45,098 nucleotides of DNA from Blautia caecimuris (GCF_024622975.1 NZ_JANJZT010000029.1:1-45098), one strand, 5' to 3'. Counted from the first letter of the stretch, positions 34,243 through 43,024 are shown. Notes: generated by a model not told the origin, from the sequence alone. Numbers and translations are program-made.

Positions 34243-37200
34243 TTAAATTTCCAATAATAGTATTTCTGGTAACAGGGATATTTCTTGCTTAAGCATTGCA
34301 TAATAGATTCCTGTTGCGCCAATCATAATACCTGGGTTATATCTTTCACAATCTTTTATAAAATCATCTTCATTAGATTTCATAATATAATTTAACATGA
34401 ACTTTGACAATTCAATAGCTTCATAACATCCCATTTTTTCCCCATAATGTCTTAATATACTGATTGTACCAAAATTCCCATGACATAAACAGTTTCCTTG
34501 CAATATCTGAAGCTTCATCACCTTTTGCGCAGCTCTTATAACATCATTTAAAATAAGGCTCTCTAATACAGTTCCTTTCATTAATTCTAGCAATTTAAGT
34601 CGCGACATTAAAATGCCTGAAGCTCCATGACACCATGCCATACTATCGATGTTATTATCAAAATCTCCTCTTCGAAGATCCTTCCAGTTATTAGTGACCG
34701 GATTATACAACGAATTTTCATATTCTAAAATATCCTTTATAATCTCTATATACTGTTTTTCTTTTGTCCTACTATATAAATAAGCAAAAGCTAAAGAGAA
34801 TCCACTGTTCCCATGAGAAAGTCCTGCCAGATAATTCGGGCTAATATCACTTTTCCAACCAATACCCTTATCCAAATAACTACTTTTTTTTAATAAATAG
34901 TTTCCCATCTCCTTTGCAAGAGACAAATATTTACTTTTATTTGTCAAATCATATAAATTAATTATTGTTAGAATCGCTCCCGCATTTCCGAAAATCAAAT
35001 CATATTTATTATCCTTTTTAAAATATTTTTCCAACACTTCTACTTGTTTTTCACAATAAAATAAATACTTATCATCTTTATAAAGATGATAACATAATTC
35101 ATATAGATATAATATTGATGCTTCACCATAATAGGCACCTATACATACTTTCTCTTGTTTGCAATCTGCTAGCATTTGATTTGTATATCTAAAATAACTT
35201 TCATCAAGTATATCACATATATGGTTAAATTCTTTCATACCTTCTTTTTTTAATACATGAAAGTAAAATGCTATTCCCGCCTTCCCGTCATAAAAGTACC
35301 TATTAAGTGGAGCCAAATGCCAATCACTTCTATCATTATCTTGTACCTTAATCCCTATCCAATTAACATCTGTTTTATCATTGTTATATATTGCTGAGTT
35401 AATTAAAAAATCGCCATATTTCTTTGCTAATGTAATTACTTTTTCTTTTTTAAATCCAACCTCTGATTTATATACTGCAGATACGTTAAGTTTATGTTTT
35501 AGTTCTGAATATTTTGTCATACTCAGTGATATTCGTATAAAAATACATTGTCTTTCTATATCTTTCCTATTCAAAAATTGAATATGTTTTATGATTTGTT
35601 CCATGATACTATGCTGAAAAAATCCCTCAATTTTGTCATTTCTTGAATCGTATATATCTAAACTATTCATATTGCAATAAAAATATGGTATATCTCCTTG
35701 TAGTAGATCTTTCACTTCTGACTCTAATACATCTTCATTACATTTCTTCTTCATATCGTATAATCCATAAAGAAATATCTGTCGATCTATCACATTTTTC
35801 GTCAACTCAGGATGAAAAGATGAAGATAACATCATAGAATATTGCTGAGTATTTTGCATAACAACTCTAATTTTTGTACTTGAGAGTCTTTTAAATATCT
35901 TAAGAATATCATTTGTATTTTTGAGAAATACTAAATATGCCTCTCTAAACATCTCAATTATTAATTCTCGAAATTCATATGGAGCCATAAGCTCTCCATC
36001 CAAAAATAATAAGTTATTTCTTATATTGCTAATAGCTTTAACATATTTTATTTTCATATCTATACGAAATGCATTATCAATAGCAGGCACTTTAATTGGC
36101 AAAACTTGACCTAAACTCCTGTTCAATGCACTAACATCAACCCCACTTTCATTTTCCTGTGACCATATGTAAAAAGGTAATAATCCTGAATGTAAAACAG
36201 ATTGATGAATCATAACATCTATTTTATCTTCTAGCTCTATGAATTTATTATTTTCATACGGTGAAATAATCGTCTCCATATCAACAATTACTGGATACTC
36301 ACCATGGACAATAAGATTTTCTGCATGTATATCTGAAGAATTTAAAAGATAGCATACAAAAATATGGATTCCCATCCTTCTATAATAACGTCTCACCTCA
36401 GCCAAATTCTTGCAGGGTACATAATCTACATATTCTGTCCATCCATAATTTGCATGTTCAATACATTTATAAGTGTACATCCGTATTCCGCATTTTCTTC
36501 CTATTTTTTTTGTAATTTGTTGATATACAACTTCATTCTTAACTGAATGTGGTTTGTAAATTATTGTATAATCATTATCTAGCTGTATTTTAAAAACACT
36601 TTTCCCGCCACAATGTAAATCTGAAAAATTACTTTCCAATTTTACGATCTTAGAGAATTTATTTTCTTGACAAAGAACATTTTCAATCTGATTTTTATCA
36701 TTCAAAAGTCTTTTGATAAACGTGTTGAAATTTTCAATCGAAAAAATTATTGTTTCCAGTACCCCCCGAAACACTGCGGGATATTTATTATAAAAAGAAA
36801 TTCGATAGTTTCTATCTAGCAAACATCTATTACAATAATTTTGATATGCCTCATTTGCAGTACCGGCAAAAGAATGGCTTTTATTCCATAAATTCATTTC
36901 AAATATTAATGAGCGTACAGTAACAAGCATTAACCTACTATAAATTGAATCCAAATAGTTTAAGTATACTTCCTTGCAAATATAGATTAAATTATTATTA
37001 TCCTTCAGAATATTAAAAGTTAATGATAAAAAATCATAAAAAAAGCATCCCAGATTTTTACTTTTATAATTCTCTACAATGCATTTATCCACTTCTATTT
37101 CATGTTCCCAATAATATTCCTTGATTTTTTCGTATTTCAAATTTTCACTATCTTTATCTAAATAATTATTTAGACAAGTGAAAACAAATGGCCACTTTTT

Positions 37201-37320
37201 TTTCACATATTCAACGCTCGAAATGCCAATTATCCTCTGCCAGTACTCTAATAAATCTAAATTCAAATTTATATTATTTTTTTCAAATGTAACTTCATAC
37301 AAATTTTTATCTTTTCGCAT
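34243..37320 (-). CDS. lanM: Class II lanthipeptide synthetase LanM
   Basis: A 1025-residue bifunctional enzyme that dehydrates Ser/Thr and then forms lanthionine rings in the precursor. ATG 37320 is chosen for AGGAG at 6 bases. The N-terminal dehydratase (DUF4135) has kinase-like residues in 'DLHCGGKSVFKIQLDNDYTIIYKPHS' (Lys), SSDIHAENLIVHG (about residue 330) and VDMETII (about 346). The C-terminal cyclase (LanC-like) has the zinc ligands MAWCHGASG (Cys about 893) and NCLCHGNFG (Cys-His about 944). Length and order are normal for LanM. It lies 64 bp after the precursor gene, behind an internal terminator-like hairpin. No LanT or immunity gene is in the window. Confidence 0.96.
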   Translation of the reverse strand: MRKDKNLYEVTFEKNNINLNLDLLEYWQRIIGISSVEYVKKKWPFVFTCLNNYLDKDSENLKYEKIKEYYWEHEIEVDKCIVENYKSKNLGCFFYDFLSLTFNILKDNNNLIYICKEVYLNYLDSIYSRLMLVTVRSLIFEMNLWNKSHSFAGTANEAYQNYCNRCLLDRNYRISFYNKYPAVFRGVLETIIFSIENFNTFIKRLLNDKNQIENVLCQENKFSKIVKLESNFSDLHCGGKSVFKIQLDNDYTIIYKPHSVKNEVVYQQITKKIGRKCGIRMYTYKCIEHANYGWTEYVDYVPCKNLAEVRRYYRRMGIHIFVCYLLNSSDIHAENLIVHGEYPVIVDMETIISPYENNKFIELEDKIDVMIHQSVLHSGLLPFYIWSQENESGVDVSALNRSLGQVLPIKVPAIDNAFRIDMKIKYVKAISNIRNNLLFLDGELMAPYEFRELIIEMFREAYLVFLKNTNDILKIFKRLSSTKIRVVMQNTQQYSMMLSSSFHPELTKNVIDRQIFLYGLYDMKKKCNEDVLESEVKDLLQGDIPYFYCNMNSLDIYDSRNDKIEGFFQHSIMEQIIKHIQFLNRKDIERQCIFIRISLSMTKYSELKHKLNVSAVYKSEVGFKKEKVITLAKKYGDFLINSAIYNNDKTDVNWIGIKVQDNDRSDWHLAPLNRYFYDGKAGIAFYFHVLKKEGMKEFNHICDILDESYFRYTNQMLADCKQEKVCIGAYYGEASILYLYELCYHLYKDDKYLFYCEKQVEVLEKYFKKDNKYDLIFGNAGAILTIINLYDLTNKSKYLSLAKEMGNYLLKKSSYLDKGIGWKSDISPNYLAGLSHGNSGFSLAFAYLYSRTKEKQYIEIIKDILEYENSLYNPVTNNWKDLRRGDFDNNIDSMAWCHGASGILMSRLKLLELMKGTVLESLILNDVIRAAQKVMKLQILQGNCLCHGNFGTISILRHYGEKMGCYEAIELSKFMLNYIMKSNEDDFIKDCERYNPGIMIGATGIYYAMLKQEISLLPEILLLEI

Positions 37321-37331
37321 TTGCAACTCCT

Positions 37332-37367
37332 AAAAAGCGGGAGCAAATGTTTTTCAGCATTGCTCCC
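37332..37367 (-). terminator. Internal terminator/attenuator between lanA and lanM
   Basis: Minus strand GGGAGCAA / TTGCTCCC stem (37360-37367 with 37339-37346) followed by T5 (37332-37336), right before the lanM ribosome-binding site. It probably lets only part of the transcripts continue into lanM, giving excess precursor, as is usual in lanthipeptide operons. Confidence 0.85.
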
Positions 37368-37383
37368 ACTTTGGCATACTATA

Positions 37384-37536
37384 TCAGCAACAAACAAGAG
37401 TAAAAAAGGCACTACATTCAACAGTAAGTGTAATAATTTCATCATCTGAAGCCTTACTCAGTTTCTTCGCTTCACAAACTTCTCCTAGTAAGTCTCCTGA
37501 TTGTTTAAGAATATCTGTTTTGCTTTCTTTTTGCAT
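37384..37536 (-). CDS. lanA: Class II lanthipeptide precursor LanA
   Basis: A 50-residue peptide starting MQKESKTDILKQSGD and ending TLTVECSAFFTLVCC. The core motif T-L-T-V-E-C is the ring pattern T-x-S/T-x-E/D-C of lipid-II-binding lantibiotics (mersacidin, lacticin 481 groups), and the end -F-x-x-V-C-C resembles salivaricin A and lacticin 481. The leader has Cys21 and no GG/GA cleavage site, which is odd for a LanT-processed peptide. ATG 37536 abuts IS110 copy 1; the ribosome-binding site AAAGGTGG (37546-37553) is inside the IS. A longer in-frame reading to 37578 adds an IS-encoded stretch (MTPSVPFAERWKII) and is unlikely to be native. Confidence 0.9.
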   Translation of the reverse strand: MQKESKTDILKQSGDLLGEVCEAKKLSKASDDEIITLTVECSAFFTLVCC

Positions 37537-37660
37537 AATTATTTTCCACCTTTCTGCGAAAGGCACCGATGGGGTCATGAAACCCGTTGGCTAACTTCCG
37601 CTTTTTAATTTATCTTCCTTCTGATATTATCTTTTTGATAAGACTGACACACTACAGAAC

Positions 37661-37806
37661 ACGTGGAGGTGAGTGGCGGGGCTGTATAGCGGCGACCTCG
37701 CATAATTATATGTTGTCGGTCATCCGTTAAGGCATCAATGAATGGCGCATAACAGTAGCCCGTAAACTTATCTCTTCCAAAGTCGACTCGATTTTGCCGG
37801 ATGACC
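37661..37806 (+). ncRNA. Candidate bridge RNA of IS110 copy 1
   Basis: IS110 elements encode a bridge RNA in the non-coding end before the recombinase gene. Here two structured parts lie there: arms GAGGT (37666-37670) and ACCTC (37695-37699) around a hairpin GCT-GTAT-AGC, and a 9-bp perfect stem GGTCATCCG (37718-37726) / CGGATGACC (37798-37806) around a 71-base internal region. That region contains AAACTTA (37764-37770), identical to the last 7 bases of the IS (39209-39215) and containing CT, the core of some IS110 systems. Boundaries are approximate. Confidence 0.5.
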
Positions 37807-37850
37807 AGTCACTGTCAGTTTTATTACTACAAAATCAGGAGGTTATTTTA

Positions 37851-39113
37851 TTGTCTTTTAAAATCTTTCGTAAAAATTGCTGTGGACTTGATGTCCACAA
37901 AACCTGGATTTATGCTTGTATCGGTATTACCGATACAAACGGCAGAACTGATTATAAGCAAACTCGTTTCTCGTCTTTTTCTAAAGGACTGAAGGAATTG
38001 TCTGACTGGCTTGCTAAATATCACTGTACTGAAGTTTGTATGGAATCTACCGGCAAGTATTGGATCCCTGTTTTTAATGTTCTTGAGAAAGCATATGTCT
38101 CTGTTATTCTTTCTCACCCTAAATATACCAAACCACAAAAAGGAAATAAAACTGATCGTAAGGATGCTAAATGGATATGTGATTTATTCATGTGTGATAT
38201 GGTAAAACCTTCCTTTATCCCACCTGCTGACATCCGCCACTTAAGAGATTTGGTAAGATACCGTTTCAAACTCATCTGTATGATTACAGGTGAAAAGAAT
38301 CGTGCTCAAAACTGTCTTACTGTATCTAATCTTAAGCTTGACGATGTATTCAGTGATGTGTTTGGAAAGTCTTCCCGTTCAATTACTGAATATATTCTTG
38401 AACATCCAGGGGATTTATTTGATGTGACTCCTTTTGTGGACAGACGTTGTAAGACGCCAATCGAAGAAATTCAGGCTGCTGTTGATGGAGCTATTTCTCC
38501 TGAACAGGCCGTAAAACTTCGTCAGTGTCTCAACCACATTGATGAATTAGAAAAGCATCTTGAAGAAATAGAACAGGAAATCCTTCGTCTCTCTGATAAA
38601 TATCAGGCTGCTCTTGATCTGATCCGCACAGTTCCTGGATTTGACAAAAATCCTATGACTGCCATCCAAGTCCTTTCTGAAATCGGTGGTGATATGTCTG
38701 TTTTCCCCTCAGCAAAGCACCTCGTTTCATGGGCAGGATGTTGTCCGCGCAATGACCAAAGCAACAAAAAAATCAAATCAACTCGAATTTCCCGTGCTGG
38801 TTCTTATTTTAAACCAGTTCTGGTACAAGTTGCAAATGGTTTATTACGTTCTAAGAAACATCCGGAAATAACTGACCGCTATAAACGTATAAAAGCACGT
38901 CGTGGTCACAAGAAAGCCATCATTGCAATCTGCCGTATGCTCCTGACCGCTATCTGGCACATACTCTCAGATTTAAAACCTTATACAGCGGAAGGCTTTC
39001 GTGAATCACGTCCTGTGAACGAATCAAAAGTACTGACCACCTCACAGGCTCTTAATTTATTAAAACAACGTGGTTATATTATCAAAGATGATCTCACACC
39101 TGCCATGAATTAA
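37851..39113 (+). CDS. IS110-family transposase (DEDD recombinase), copy 1
   Basis: A 420-residue recombinase. The start is TTG 37851, with AGGAGG at 37837-37842 and an 8-base spacer; the in-frame ATG at 37794 lies inside the predicted bridge-RNA stem. The RuvC-like DEDD domain has CGLDVHKTW (Asp), MESTGKYW (Glu) and KTDRKDAKWI (Asp, Asp). The C-terminal Transposase_20 domain is 'LIRTVPGFDKNPMTAIQVLSEIG' and 'LVSWAGCCPRNDQSNKKIK', with the catalytic Ser probably in TRISRAGSYF. Full length. Differs from copy 2 by Arg instead of His at one position (SSRSITE). Confidence 0.95.
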   Translation: MSFKIFRKNCCGLDVHKTWIYACIGITDTNGRTDYKQTRFSSFSKGLKELSDWLAKYHCTEVCMESTGKYWIPVFNVLEKAYVSVILSHPKYTKPQKGNKTDRKDAKWICDLFMCDMVKPSFIPPADIRHLRDLVRYRFKLICMITGEKNRAQNCLTVSNLKLDDVFSDVFGKSSRSITEYILEHPGDLFDVTPFVDRRCKTPIEEIQAAVDGAISPEQAVKLRQCLNHIDELEKHLEEIEQEILRLSDKYQAALDLIRTVPGFDKNPMTAIQVLSEIGGDMSVFPSAKHLVSWAGCCPRNDQSNKKIKSTRISRAGSYFKPVLVQVANGLLRSKKHPEITDRYKRIKARRGHKKAIIAICRMLLTAIWHILSDLKPYTAEGFRESRPVNESKVLTTSQALNLLKQRGYIIKDDLTPAMN

Positions 39114-39303
39114 GTGTCGTGTCTATATTTACTTTTTTTGAAACCACCCTAAGGATGGTTTGTTTGTTATGCAATTTTATTTTTCTCTAACCACTACCTC
39201 TTTGTTTCAAACTTATTGTCTCCTTTCTTTTTAGTTTCAAATTTACCATATTTACTATCTTTATAGTCAAATTTGGCTGTGAATTGTAGTTTTTTGACCG
39301 CAA
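39114..39303. other. IS 3' end and stranded lanA upstream region
   Basis: 39114-39215 is the IS110 3' end. 39216-39303 lies after the kinase stop and holds a minus-strand AAAGGAGA (39219-39226) directly at the IS end, plus AT-rich promoter-like sequence (TTGACT at 39265-39270, TATAAA at 39260-39265). This was probably the native upstream region and ribosome-binding site of lanA before the IS came in. Confidence 0.55.
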
Positions 39304-40608
39304 TTATGTTGAAAGAAGCAAAACCCGCACCTCAAAATAAGTATCTCCTAGATTAAATTTCATATTACCATTATACTTGTTAACACAAAACTCCACACTT
39401 TCCAAACCAATACCATGAGCTTTTTTATCTTTTTTTGTTGTTTCAAGTCTCGAACCCTCTAATAGTTTCGGCTTTTCTGCAACATTATTCTTGACCTTTA
39501 TCACAAGCATATTATTTACAGATTTCATAGTAAATTTAATGTATCTTCTTGCTTCCACATCTTCCATAGATGCTTCTATAGCATTATCCATAAGATTCGA
39601 TAATATCGTACAAAAATCCATATCTATTACACGTGGCGATGCAATATTAACATCGATCGTCACTTTTATATTATACATCTCAGCCTCAGCAATTTTACAG
39701 TTTAATACGATATCAACAATTTCAATGCCAGACCATACTGTATTTTCAATCTTACGAATAGGTTGTGCAATACTATCAATGTAGTCTAGTGCTTTTTGAT
39801 AATCTGAACTTCTTATATAGTTTGAGATAATAGCAATATGATTTTTAAAATCATGCATCACATGTCCATTATCCTTATACAATTTTCGTATATTTGCATA
39901 ACTTTTTTCCAGCACTTCATTTCTCACGTTAATAATAGCGTTTTTTTCCTCATAGTCTCTATATTTAATATACATATAAAACAATAACAGAAACATTAAT
40001 AAAATAGCTAAAAAGAAAAGCCAATTTGAGGCCAATACTTCTGTTAGATTGCGAACTGCAAACCTCTGAAAATAAAATAGAGCGCTATATCCAATAAGGC
40101 ATAATGTAAGCCAGAATCCCCAATATTTTAAAAACACTTCATACTTAATGTTTTTATCTCTCAAGAATAAATAAAAAACAATTAAGCATAATTTCATCGC
40201 ACAGATATACAGAATTCGTTCCAATCCTTGTTGGCTGATTAAAATTCCCCCAACTTTATCATTAGCTGTTAATACACTTATTATAAAAATTGAAAACAAA
40301 TCGAAAATCATAATTCCTAGATAGTATACTCCTACCACTGTTACGCTTTGAAAGAACTTTGCTTTAAATAAAAGCATGGAAGAGATCCCCATAACCACAA
40401 TTACAAAAATCAACAAAAAATTTGAGAAAAGACTAATCTGATTATTTAAAAAAATACAAATTGTTATAAGTAATGAATATAACAATTCCATAATTTTTTT
40501 TCTTTTAGTATTTAATCTGTCTTTGAAAAAAAGATTAACAAATCTATAGCAAATTAACGTTTCTACAAAGGAAATCAAAAATTCTATTACATTGTATAAA
40601 ACAATCAT
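39304..40608 (-). CDS. AgrC-like sensor histidine kinase (GHKL)
   Basis: A 434-residue membrane kinase. Residues 1-215 form about six transmembrane helices, as in AgrC-type peptide receptors. Phosphoacceptor His252 in VMHDFKNHIAII; N-box NLMDNAIEAS; G-box AHGIGLESVEF. The HATPase is of the short GHKL (HATPase_c_5) type used by AgrC and ComD. ATG 40608 overlaps the regulator's stop (ATGA), so both are translated together. With AgrB and an AgrD-like peptide 4 kb away, it is the likely receptor of the cyclic peptide and may control lanA. It lies between the two IS110 copies. Confidence 0.92.
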   Translation of the reverse strand: MIVLYNVIEFLISFVETLICYRFVNLFFKDRLNTKRKKIMELLYSLLITICIFLNNQISLFSNFLLIFVIVVMGISSMLLFKAKFFQSVTVVGVYYLGIMIFDLFSIFIISVLTANDKVGGILISQQGLERILYICAMKLCLIVFYLFLRDKNIKYEVFLKYWGFWLTLCLIGYSALFYFQRFAVRNLTEVLASNWLFFLAILLMFLLLFYMYIKYRDYEEKNAIINVRNEVLEKSYANIRKLYKDNGHVMHDFKNHIAIISNYIRSSDYQKALDYIDSIAQPIRKIENTVWSGIEIVDIVLNCKIAEAEMYNIKVTIDVNIASPRVIDMDFCTILSNLMDNAIEASMEDVEARRYIKFTMKSVNNMLVIKVKNNVAEKPKLLEGSRLETTKKDKKAHGIGLESVEFCVNKYNGNMKFNLGDTYFEVRVLLLST

Positions 40609-41333
40609 GTATTTTCTCCCCAGTATTCTGCTATCTTTTCTTTTACCATATGTATCTGTGGTCTGCTAACCTTTAGCACTATACCATTATCCATAAATAC
40701 TTTTTCATCTTCCATCCGGTCTATATGTGTTATATTGGCAATGAATCCCCTTTCTACAAATACAAATTCCAAAGAATTAAGCTCTTTAAATACTGTAGCC
40801 AAACTTTTTCGAACTTTATATTCTCCAGTTGTAGAAACAAATATTGAATATTTTCCAACCTTATATATGTAATAAATATTTGTATAATACAATTTTATAT
40901 ATTTAGTTATTGTTTCAATCAGATAAAAACTCTTTTCTCTCTCATGTAATTCCTTAATAGTTTCTTGCAATGCTTCTTCCAAACCCTTTTTTAATTCATT
41001 CTTTGGAATATAACGAAAAGCAATGACTTTAAATGCATCTAATGTATATTTCATATGCGATGTAACAAAAATAATAATTGAATCCCTATTGTATTCGCGA
41101 ATTCTTTTTGCAATTTGTATTCCGTTTATATCGTTGTCATCCTTCATTTCTATGTCTAATAGAAAAAGATCATAATAAGAATCCTCATCCAATTCATATA
41201 AAAGCATTCTATGACTTGTAAATGTATCGATAGAAGCAATAACTTTTTCCTTTTTTAGAAATTCATATGATATTTTTTCTATATCCTGTAAAAACAATGT
41301 ATCGTCATCAACAATTGCCATTTTCAGTACCAT
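40605..41333 (-). CDS. AgrA-like LytTR response regulator
   Basis: About 242 residues: receiver domain with acidic pocket AIVDDDTLF and phosphoacceptor D60 in LFLLDIEMK, then a LytTR DNA-binding domain ('YYIYKVGKYSIFVSTTGEYKVRKSLATVFKEL' to FVERGFIANITHI). This is the AgrA/ComE architecture; LytTR proteins bind pairs of 9-bp direct repeats. Start ATG 41333 (MVLKMAIVDDD) abuts IS110 copy 2, which supplies the ribosome-binding site AAAGGTGG (41343-41350); MAIVDDD at 41321 is an internal alternative. The longer reading to 41375 is IS-derived. Overlaps the kinase gene by 4 bp. Confidence 0.92.
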   Translation of the reverse strand: MVLKMAIVDDDTLFLQDIEKISYEFLKKEKVIASIDTFTSHRMLLYELDEDSYYDLFLLDIEMKDDNDINGIQIAKRIREYNRDSIIIFVTSHMKYTLDAFKVIAFRYIPKNELKKGLEEALQETIKELHEREKSFYLIETITKYIKLYYTNIYYIYKVGKYSIFVSTTGEYKVRKSLATVFKELNSLEFVFVERGFIANITHIDRMEDEKVFMDNGIVLKVSRPQIHMVKEKIAEYWGENT

Positions 41334-41457
41334 AATTATTTTCCACCTTTCTGCGAAAGGCACCGATGGGGTCATGAAACCCGTTGGCTAACTTCCGCTT
41401 TTTAATTTATCTTCCTTCTGATATTATCTTTTTGATAAGACTGACACACTACAGAAC

Positions 41458-41603
41458 ACGTGGAGGTGAGTGGCGGGGCTGTATAGCGGCGACCTCGCAT
41501 AATTATATGTTGTCGGTCATCCGTTAAGGCATCAATGAATGGCGCATAACAGTAGCCCGTAAACTTATCTCTTCCAAAGTCGACTCGATTTTGCCGGATG
41601 ACC
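41458..41603 (+). ncRNA. Candidate bridge RNA of IS110 copy 2
   Basis: Identical in sequence to the candidate in copy 1: stems at 41463-41467/41492-41496 and 41515-41523/41595-41603. See that entry for the reasoning. Confidence 0.5.
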
Positions 41604-41647
41604 AGTCACTGTCAGTTTTATTACTACAAAATCAGGAGGTTATTTTA

Positions 41648-42910
41648 TTGTCTTTTAAAATCTTTCGTAAAAATTGCTGTGGACTTGATGTCCACAAAAC
41701 CTGGATTTATGCTTGTATCGGTATTACCGATACAAACGGCAGAACTGATTATAAGCAAACTCGTTTCTCGTCTTTTTCTAAAGGACTGAAGGAATTGTCT
41801 GACTGGCTTGCTAAATATCACTGTACTGAAGTTTGTATGGAATCTACCGGCAAGTATTGGATCCCTGTTTTTAATGTTCTTGAGAAAGCATATGTCTCTG
41901 TTATTCTTTCTCACCCTAAATATACCAAACCACAAAAAGGAAATAAAACTGATCGTAAGGATGCTAAATGGATATGTGATTTATTCATGTGTGATATGGT
42001 AAAACCTTCCTTTATCCCACCTGCTGACATCCGCCACTTAAGAGATTTGGTAAGATACCGTTTCAAACTCATCTGTATGATTACAGGTGAAAAGAATCGT
42101 GCTCAAAACTGTCTTACTGTATCTAATCTTAAGCTTGACGATGTATTCAGTGATGTGTTTGGAAAGTCTTCCCATTCAATTACTGAATATATTCTTGAAC
42201 ATCCAGGGGATTTATTTGATGTGACTCCTTTTGTGGACAGACGTTGTAAGACGCCAATCGAAGAAATTCAGGCTGCTGTTGATGGAGCTATTTCTCCTGA
42301 ACAGGCCGTAAAACTTCGTCAGTGTCTCAACCACATTGATGAATTAGAAAAGCATCTTGAAGAAATAGAACAGGAAATCCTTCGTCTCTCTGATAAATAT
42401 CAGGCTGCTCTTGATCTGATCCGCACAGTTCCTGGATTTGACAAAAATCCTATGACTGCCATCCAAGTCCTTTCTGAAATCGGTGGTGATATGTCTGTTT
42501 TCCCCTCAGCAAAGCACCTCGTTTCATGGGCAGGATGTTGTCCGCGCAATGACCAAAGCAACAAAAAAATCAAATCAACTCGAATTTCCCGTGCTGGTTC
42601 TTATTTTAAACCAGTTCTGGTACAAGTTGCAAATGGTTTATTACGTTCTAAGAAACATCCGGAAATAACTGACCGCTATAAACGTATAAAAGCACGTCGT
42701 GGTCACAAGAAAGCCATCATTGCAATCTGCCGTATGCTCCTGACCGCTATCTGGCACATACTCTCAGATTTAAAACCTTATACAGCGGAAGGCTTTCGTG
42801 AATCACGTCCTGTGAACGAATCAAAAGTACTGACCACCTCACAGGCTCTTAATTTATTAAAACAACGTGGTTATATTATCAAAGATGATCTCACACCTGC
42901 CATGAATTAA
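41648..42910 (+). CDS. IS110-family transposase (DEDD recombinase), copy 2
   Basis: 420 residues from TTG 41648 behind AGGAGG (41634-41639). It carries the same DEDD and Transposase_20 motifs as copy 1 and is intact, with His at the single differing position (SSHSITE). The very low divergence means the two copies arose recently, by transposition or duplication, or are kept alike by gene conversion. Confidence 0.95.
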   Translation: MSFKIFRKNCCGLDVHKTWIYACIGITDTNGRTDYKQTRFSSFSKGLKELSDWLAKYHCTEVCMESTGKYWIPVFNVLEKAYVSVILSHPKYTKPQKGNKTDRKDAKWICDLFMCDMVKPSFIPPADIRHLRDLVRYRFKLICMITGEKNRAQNCLTVSNLKLDDVFSDVFGKSSHSITEYILEHPGDLFDVTPFVDRRCKTPIEEIQAAVDGAISPEQAVKLRQCLNHIDELEKHLEEIEQEILRLSDKYQAALDLIRTVPGFDKNPMTAIQVLSEIGGDMSVFPSAKHLVSWAGCCPRNDQSNKKIKSTRISRAGSYFKPVLVQVANGLLRSKKHPEITDRYKRIKARRGHKKAIIAICRMLLTAIWHILSDLKPYTAEGFRESRPVNESKVLTTSQALNLLKQRGYIIKDDLTPAMN

Positions 42911-43024
42911 GTGTCGTGTCTATATTTACTTTTTTTGAAACCACCCTAAGGATGGTTTGTTTGTTATGCAATTTTATTTTTCTCTAACCACTACCTCTTT
43001 GTTTCAAACTTAAACCTCCACCGA

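Larger units (their letters stand above)
37537..39215 (+). mobile_element. IS110-family insertion sequence, copy 1
   Basis: The block shared with copy 2 runs 37534-39215; the first three bases are the CAT of a start codon in both places, so I place the left end at about 37537. About 1.68 kb with a 314-base 5' non-coding end, one transposase gene and a 102-base 3' end. No terminal inverted repeats and no obvious target duplication, as expected of IS110. I see one base difference from copy 2 (G38377 versus A42174). It lies between the kinase gene and lanA, antisense to both. Confidence 0.93.
41334..43012 (+). mobile_element. IS110-family insertion sequence, copy 2
   Basis: Second copy of the 1.68-kb element, same orientation as copy 1, offset exactly 3797 bp (shared block 41331-43012). 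It lies between the 43.0-kb gene and the response-regulator gene, again ending exactly at a start codon. To its right, minus-strand GGTGGAGG (43015-43022) looks like the displaced native ribosome-binding site of the regulator. The two copies form direct repeats around the kinase and regulator genes. Confidence 0.93.

Noticed and set aside
37537..37578. N-terminal extension MTPSVPFAERWKII of lanA (and the same at 41334-41375 for the regulator)
   Set aside because: It is encoded by the IS110 end and identical in both places; the ATG right after AAAGGTGG is the sensible start.
37794..37850. Upstream ATG start for the IS110 transposase
   Set aside because: It lies within the predicted bridge-RNA stem and before the AGGAGG site; TTG 37851 has ideal spacing.
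37534..43012. Composite transposon made by two IS110 copies
   Set aside because: IS110 elements move through circular single-copy intermediates guided by bridge RNA and are not known to move flanked segments; I treat the pair as two insertions or a duplication instead.
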